Shown here: in pieces, positions 58,419-64,000 of the stretch
Numbering within the stretch: the stretch's first letter is position 1
Layout of the letters: the number at the start of each line of letters is the position of its first letter
Assembly (NCBI GenBank): GCA_034440575.1
Contig: JAOTOL010001662.1
Coordinates: forward strand, 1,424,001-1,488,000
DNA from: Imbricaverruca yamaguchii
Lineage: Eukaryota; Arthropoda; Thecostraca; Neoverrucidae
Direction: 5' to 3'
DNA: 64,000 nt
Program-made: the position numbers and the translations under genes
Notes under the pieces: model-generated
Databases searched by the model: none
Told to the model about the DNA's origin: nothing
The model's input: the letters and a program-made list of their open reading frames with translations, nothing else

Positions 58419-58679
58419 ACCCCGCGAAGGACAATTGTTCTGATCCTTCTTGTCACGGAATTTCTAGATGAGTCGTAATCTCTCCGGTGGATATGTCCAA
58501 TCATACTACAGTATTCACAATCATTTTTAGTTCAAAATGTTTGTACGATACAGCTCCCATGTTAGATTTGCTTCGAGACAGGGATCCAATCCCCCTTCAT
58601 AGTCCCCCAGCATGATTGCAATACTAGTCCAGGCGCTGGTCTCCACGGTGTTACTTGTCTACCCGACGGTGCGCCGTCC

Positions 58680-58715
58680 TCACACGTGTGACGTCATCAC
58701 ACGTGTGACGTCACC
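58680..58715. promoter_or_regulatory. Two tandem ACACGTGTGACGTCA sites
   Basis: A 17 bp direct repeat places TGACGTCA at 58689-58696 and 58706-58713, each next to an ACACGTGT palindrome. Possible bZIP and E-box-type sites; function is inference. Confidence 0.4.
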
Positions 58716-58743
58716 CTGACACAGGTGCTGTCCGCCAGGGTAG

Positions 58744-58890
58744 GCCGTCTACTACCGGACGATGCCCCGGTATCCGTACCTGCAGGAGATGAAAGATAAA
58801 CTGCTCAACGCCGGCAGCAAGCGTGAAGAGATGGAAGAGGCGACCGCCGAAAGTATGGAGCTGGGAGAGCCATGTGTGTCCGTCATAAAG
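58744..58890 (+). CDS. Internal exon, probably of the gene starting at 39380
   Basis: Acceptor ccagggtag|GCC, donor ATAAAG|gtaagc, 49 codons, phase 0 at both ends. Encodes AVYYRTMPRYPYLQEMKDKL, LNAGSKREEMEEATAESMEL and GEPCVSVIK. Codon use is protein-like and the segment reads as mostly helical and charged. Starting at the earlier AG (ccag|GGT) runs into a stop, which decides the acceptor. Assignment to the 39380 gene rests only on strand, phase and absence of a nearer candidate. Confidence 0.6.
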
Positions 58891-59784
58891 GTAAGCGACA
58901 CCAACTGACATTTTTACGTTCGCTGCGGTGATAATGCCTACGTTATGCAGTGAAGGAAAACATTTCTGCTTTGCTTGTAGTTCTTCTTGGACGGTGTACA
59001 TGCTTTACTTCTACCTTTGGTTTGACAACGGGTATATGCGTGAGTATGGCGATCACGTATTGCTGTCAAACGTATTTTAAGCTCATCGTAGGTGCAGTTT
59101 ATTAGGAAAGTTTATGTGGTTGATGTTCTAAGCTGTGGTTCCGGGTTCATCAAATACAACGTTGGTGCTGCAAAAGGATCAACAGTGCAGCTTTAGAAAA
59201 TCTGATGTTACAGGTAATACGGTTGGTAATGTCTGGAACACTACATTGTCCATCGCGGGATATAATTCAGTCGAAGTAATTGAGATGATAAGTATGATCC
59301 AAGCTTGCGGATCTCATTTGAGGTGACTGCATTTAGCTGGTGTGATAGTCAAAGCATTTAAAATGCACTTAGGCTGTGCAAGAAAACACTACTCATACAC
59401 ACATCCCCGGTCGATCACCAACTTATCTATGTTTATGCCAAATTTGTTAACGTCAAACTGATGGCATAATGCACAGAGATTGATTCTTGAAAGCTAATGC
59501 ACTAATTTCACGATTTGACCTTCATTGATCGCTGAAATATTGAATTGTCGTTTTAATTGAGTATAATCTGCCTGCGACTTACAGTGCCATAAATTTATTG
59601 ATTTTTCTTCAGTTTCTACGAAGCTCGTTATCTAGGTAGAGATTCGTCAATGTGTGTGTCGCCAACTTTTCACGCCTACCGTGTGCGCATTGGTGAAAGA
59701 TCCATCAAACAGCAGTGTCTTCGAACTCGAAGCTCCTAATCTCCGTGTCGGCCACTCTGGCTGGGCATGGCGCATCTCTGACTA

Positions 59785-59910
59785 GACTCCGACACCTTTT
59801 CGACTCGCTCCGACACATTTCCGACTCGCTCCGACACATGTATGACTCGCTCCGACACCTCTCAGAGTCGCTCTGACACATGTATGACTCGCTCAGACAC
59901 CTGATTTAAC
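59785..59910. repeat. 22-24 bp tandem repeat
   Basis: About six units of gactcgctccgacac(a/c)t with variable tgtat/tttcc steps. Confidence 0.8.
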
Positions 59911-60319
59911 CAATACCGACAGGCGCACGATACTGACCCACAACACCCGGCCGCACTGCGGGCCGCCAACTATGTAAGTCTTGGCAAGTTCTCGGCTCGT
60001 TCGCGAGGTTGCAGTCGACCCATCGGCATCCAAAACGCTACGGTAATGTGAACACACTAGATGCCACACAATTGCTGTTCAGCTATCAGAAGCCATCCTA
60101 TCTTACGATCCGTCAACAATTACACGAACAGCGTTTGAGCTCATAAAGCTTGCATGATCTTACTTGACGTTATTATATTATATTTTCATTGATGTTACTT
60201 CGACCACTTATTTGACGTTTGTCTCCTTGACATAAAATGAACATATGTGAAAGCGCCGAGCTTCTTGGTGCGTATTTTATGCATTCACCAACATTCTACA
60301 ATAAACATAGAGGTTCAAA

Positions 60320-60402
60320 GTGGCTAGTTCAATTGGCTAGGGTGTCTGTGTTTTTCGTATTTTCCGTCCTAGCACACAAGGTTCGAGTTTCAACACGCGC
60401 TC
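60320..60402 (+). mobile_element. tRNA-derived SINE head
   Basis: A-box-like tggctagttcaattgg (60331-) and B-box-like GGTTCGAGTTT (60380-60390) are at about tRNA spacing, but the acceptor and anticodon arms do not fold cleanly. A GC-rich body (60403-60545) may belong to it; no TSD located. Confidence 0.5.
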
Positions 60403-61288
60403 GCATTTAGCTCCCGTTAGGGGGTTCGGCTGGCAGCTGACCGATAAGGCCAGGCACGCGCCGACAAAGCGTTGGTGTCGGTGCATTGGCCGCACGTTAA
60501 ATGCCTCGTTTGCCCTCTGTCGGTGAAGCCGGCGGGGTCGGGTGGTAGGATCGACATCTACACAACACGCTGTGTTTTGTGTCCGGCTCTGTCCCATACC
60601 GTCACCGCAGTGATCATTGCGACTAAGTTTGTTTTAAGAACAAAAATTGCATGCTATTTCTCACGTGTTGTGAGGTTTCTGACATTAACTGCCACTCCAC
60701 GGGTCATGGAACTTGTCTCGAGGAATTTCCTGAGATAATAGGACCCGGAGCTGTCCGTTTGCGTTGGAATTATTCCAACCAGTCAGTTAGTTTCTGAAAT
60801 GTTAGTGGTGGGGGGATGGGGTGGCGGTTTTGCCTCCGAGTTGGCGGTAAGTGGCGAATTCACCAAGTAGTGTATATTATGCAGCTTAACATTGACTCGG
60901 CGCAGTAACGCATCCAGGACTTTTCCATGTTGTGAGGAAGAGTCTGAGGGGAGGAGTTCTACGAAAGTCATTTCCATGAGAACAAGTGCAGTCTGGTACT
61001 TTCGGGAAGTTCTTCCATTCAAAAGCGTATATTACACTCCGGCATATTCCGAGCTAATTAATTTGTTCTCAGATGGAAACACCGCAGATGTTCAGCCCAT
61101 ACATTTTGGGGAGAGGTCTCGGAAAAAGATACAGGCTATCTGTAGGTTATACCGCCTGCTGCACCATTAACCCAATGTCATCGACGCAAACAAGCCACTG
61201 TAGCTGCATCCGCCACTCAGATGCATCCGGTCTGCAGTCCGAATACTTTGTCACTGCACTGTTAATCAGTTTACAGCTGCATTGTATT

Positions 61289-61616
61289 GCAGGGGCGGAT
61301 ATAGAGGGGAGCACTGGAGCGTGTCCATTCATATGGAAAGGTGGTACTCCTCTGGTGGGCAAGGCCCGAAGGAAGAGCCCCCCACTATGCAACGGATTTT
61401 TCAGCCAAGGATGCATTTTCAGAGGAAAAACCCATCCTGGTATTGAGACGAAGAGACACCCCAGCAGTATGCTCGAGCCCCCTCCCCGCTCAACGAATCT
61501 TTCCGCTGAAGGAGTCCCCGAAGAAATGTGCCCCTGCCCGCTCAACGAATCCTTTCACCGAAGGAGCCCCCCGAAAAAAAATGTGCCCCTCCCCATGCAA
61601 ATTCTGGATCCGTCCC
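61289..61616. mobile_element. MITE-like element with AGGGGCGGAT / ATCCGTCCCT termini
   Basis: Begins caggggcggatatagagggg and ends ctggatccgtccct. These are short terminal inverted repeats shared with the 38222 element start and the 20997 end. Internally rich in cgaa/ttcg steps and c(t/c)caacgaatc repeats; no transposase. Flanking duplication not clear. Confidence 0.6.
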
Positions 61617-61894
61617 TAAATGCAGATATTGCCATCGCATCATTGCACAACGCCAGCGGAGCATGCTTACGCTGGCGTTGATCGACGTTCCGTTCGACTG
61701 GCTTTTTGTGCCGTCTGCATCGCTGTGGCGGCCGGCCGGCCGGCCTGTTTGTCTGGCGCTGCCCGGACTGCCGAGTCGGCTGGCCGGCCGCCGGTAAACA
61801 GTCCAACCCGGGTCGGCGCTCCTCTGACGGTCTGATGCGCGACCTGCTGCCACGGGCGTCGCCGGCCAGGTCGGTCGGTCGGGGCATGGCGCCT

Positions 61895-62590
61895 GCTGGC
61901 GGGGGTGTCGGCCGACCCAGTGAACCCACCTCCCGGGACACAGTCAGGTCACGCTGAGACACAGTGAACCCACCTCCCGGGACACAGTCGGGTCAAGCGG
62001 AGACCCAGTGAACCCACCTCTCGGGTCACAGTCGGGCCACGCTGCGATCAAGTGAACCCACCTCCAGGGTCACAGTCAGGTCATGCTGCGATCAAGTGAA
62101 CCCACCTCCCGGGACACAGTCGCGTCACGCTGAGACCCAGTGAACCCACCTCCCGGGTCACAGTCGGGTCACACTGGGACCAAGTGAATCTGCATCTCGG
62201 GACACAGTCGGGCCACGCTGAGACACAGTGAACCCACCTCTCGGGCACAGTCAGGTCACGCTGAGATCAAGTGAACCCACCTCCCGGGACACAGTCGGGT
62301 CACATTGGGACCAAGTTAATTTGCATCTCGGGACACAGTCGGGCCACGCTGAGACACAGTGAACCCACCTCTCGGGTCACAGTCGGGTCACGCTGAGATC
62401 AAGTGGACCCACCTCCCGGGACACAGTCGGGTCAAGCTGAGACCCAGTGAACCCACCTCCCGGGACACAGTCAGGTCACGCTGAGACCATGTGAACCCAC
62501 CTCCCGGGTCACAGTCGGGTCAAGCTGAGACCATGTGAACCCACCTCCCGGGTCACAGTCGGGTCAAGCTGAGACCCAGTCACCCGCCTT
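61895..62590. repeat. About 44 bp minisatellite
   Basis: About 15 units of gtgaacccacctcccgggac plus acagtcgggtcacgctgagaccca, including a higher-order variant with aattTGCATctcggg. It ends just before the exon candidate at 62616. Confidence 0.93.
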
Positions 62591-62615
62591 CTGGGACCCA
62601 GCCGTGGGCAGAAGC

Positions 62616-62756
62616 TGTGGGCGGACAAGGCCGTGCCCTTCAATCCGCTACGTGCTGACGAGTTTTGCCAACTCGCAGTGTACGACAACGGCACTGCAAA
62701 ACACGATCAAGGCGGTGCCGTCGATCTTGGCCTCGAAGCTGACGGCGCCAAGGTGG
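62616..62756 (+). CDS. Weak exon candidate of unknown gene
   Basis: gtgggcag|AAG opens a frame reading KLWADKAVPFNPLRADEFCQ, then LAVYDNGTAKHDQGGAVDLG, with a possible donor AAG|gtggtt. Codons favour G at position 1 and C/G at position 3, but the antisense frame (reading FEAKIDGTALIVFCSAVVVH) shows the same bias, so strand is unresolved. No family recognised. Confidence 0.2.
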
Positions 62757-62934
62757 TTAGGGAGTCGGAGCCAGCGATGTGTGTTGGCATCGCCGGCTGC
62801 GCAGAGCGCAGTCTGGCGGGCGGGGAAGTACGGGGGGCTGGGGGGGGGGCGGACCGCGCCGGGGGGCAGCGGCCAGTATCAGACCGGGTCCGGCGTCGGT
62901 CGTGCGCGCCGCCGCGGTGTGACGGCACGGTCTC

Positions 62935-63190
62935 GCCGTGACGAGATCGGAGCTGGCGTCGGGACCGCCGCCGTGACGAGATCGGAGCTGGCGTCGGGAC
63001 CGCCGCCGTGACGAGATCGGAGCTGGCGTCGGGACCGCCGCCGTGACGAGATCGGAGCTGGCGTCGGGACCGCCGCCGTGACGAGATCGGAGCTGGCGTC
63101 GGGACCGCCGCCGTGACGAGATCGGAGCTGGCGTCGGGACCGCCGCCGTGACGAGATCGGAGCTGGCGTCGGGACCGCCGCCGAGGCGCG
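62935..63190. repeat. 35 bp minisatellite, about seven copies
   Basis: Nearly identical units of gtgacgagatcggagctggc plus gtcgggaccgccgcc. Confidence 0.96.
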
Positions 63191-63204
63191 GTGCTATCCC
63201 GTGA

Positions 63205-63420
63205 CAACCGGGGGCGCAGCGGCGGTACTGGACGCGGCTGGCGGTGTCAGGGGAGGACCTGGGCGCACAGTGGCGGTGTCAGGGGAGGACCTGGGCGCGC
63301 AGTGGCGGTGTCAGGGAAGGACCTGGGCGCGCAGAGGCGGTGACAGAGGAGGACCTGAGCGCGCAGTGGCGGTGTCAGAGGAGGACCTGAGCGCGCAGTG
63401 ACGGTGTCAGGGCGGACCCT
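63205..63420. repeat. 32 bp minisatellite, about six copies
   Basis: Units of ggcggtgtcaggggaggacc plus tgggcgcgcagt, mildly diverged. Confidence 0.93.
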
Positions 63421-63597
63421 CTCTCGCCGTGATCGTGGCGTGGCGAGCGGATCGGATACGCTGTTGGCCGGACGGCGGTGCCATGACGTCCTCGCCGCCG
63501 CTCAGGCTGTCGGTCAGCCCGCGGAGACACCAGGTGTGGACCAGAGTGGAGGTCTGTATCGCGTGCGGACCGGGTGGAAACATTGGCGTGGGAGCGG

Positions 63598-63740
63598 CCG
63601 AAGTGTGTGTTTGTGTGTATATGTAGGTGTGTATGTGTGTGCATGTGTGGGTGCGGGTGTGTATGTGTGTACGCGTGTGTGTGTGTGTGTGCATGTGCGT
63701 GCATATGTGCGTACACGTGTGTGTACGTGAATGTGTGGGG
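63598..63740. repeat. (GT)n-rich low-complexity tract
   Basis: Interrupted gtgtgt/gtatgt with occasional gcgggt steps. The last 260 bases of the window after it show nothing recognisable. Confidence 0.9.
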
Positions 63741-64000
63741 GCGGGAAGGAAATTGGAGACAGAGTCGATTTTTGGACCTATTATCTCCAAGCAATGTCAT
63801 ATGAGGTGGAGTATGACCCCCGTGCCAACACTAATAGGTGTAAGCCTTTGGCACATGAGGTCTGGGGTGGTCAGCATCACGATGAACCGTGGTTGAGATC
63901 CATATCACGTGTGGGGCAGGTTACGTGTTAGTGTCGCATACTCTTATCACATGACTTAGCTCAGGGTTACAGCATAATTCAGTTTGGTCTTAATAACAAA

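Larger units (their letters stand above)
58891..61285. other. Probable intron, few features
   Basis: Contains the 59785 repeat and a tRNA-like SINE head at 60320. No exon supported. Confidence 0.45.

Noticed and set aside
60320..60402. Possible functional tRNA gene
   Set aside because: A- and B-like boxes exist but stems do not pair properly; better read as a SINE head.

Overview
This is a piece of a eukaryotic nuclear genome, most likely from an arthropod. It has spliced genes with GT-AG introns, long introns packed with minisatellites, a RNase H-bearing LINE, tRNA-derived SINEs, and AT-rich stretches with arthropod-like composition. A crustacean such as a barnacle would fit the GC-rich exons and abundant minisatellites, but that is inference; no species-diagnostic sequence was recognised.

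Layout. (1) 2-16092, plus strand: the 3' part of NUP54 (nuclear pore Nup62-complex subunit), eight exons with matching phases, 390 residues visible, 5' end outside the window. Its last intron is a 43-45 bp minisatellite interrupted by a 5'-truncated LINE. (2) 16093-26264: intergenic DNA with a foldback element (19163-20733), an AT-rich domain (about 21-26.5 kb) holding a diverged local duplication, a decayed LINE and a long (TA)n. (3) 26265-32534, plus strand: a complete six-exon MMAA gene (368 aa), the mitochondrial G3E-type GTPase that serves methylmalonyl-CoA mutase. (4) 32535-39379: minisatellites, a second (AT)n, a SINE, an ultra-short retroposon and otherwise featureless sequence. (5) 39380-end, plus strand: a probable gene of unknown identity. 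Its first coding exon is 39380-39517 and a phase-compatible exon lies at 58744-58890; a weaker exon candidate is near 62616. The roughly 19 kb between them holds minisatellites, a (CTCGCTGTCGCT)n block, a tandem array carrying nine TGACGTCA palindromes, and a 224 bp-arm near-palindrome.

The most unusual signal is that many minisatellites are not randomly placed in introns. In at least six cases the repeat unit straddles an authentic exon-intron boundary of NUP54 or MMAA, so the true splice donor or acceptor has been copied 3 to more than 20 times. In MMAA exon 4 the repeat unit is a multiple of three and stays open for about five extra copies, so use of a downstream copied donor would insert repeated copies of a conserved GTPase segment in frame. 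A second signal is a family of about 50-60 bp retroposons with clear 9-16 bp target-site duplications. They consist of little more than a LINE-like 3' hairpin (GGGCGC...GCGCCC) and are shared with the 3' tails of longer tRNA-SINEs, one of which retains the stem with different bases.

NUP54 and MMAA have no functional link beyond adjacency. No rRNA gene, intact tRNA gene or CRISPR array was seen.
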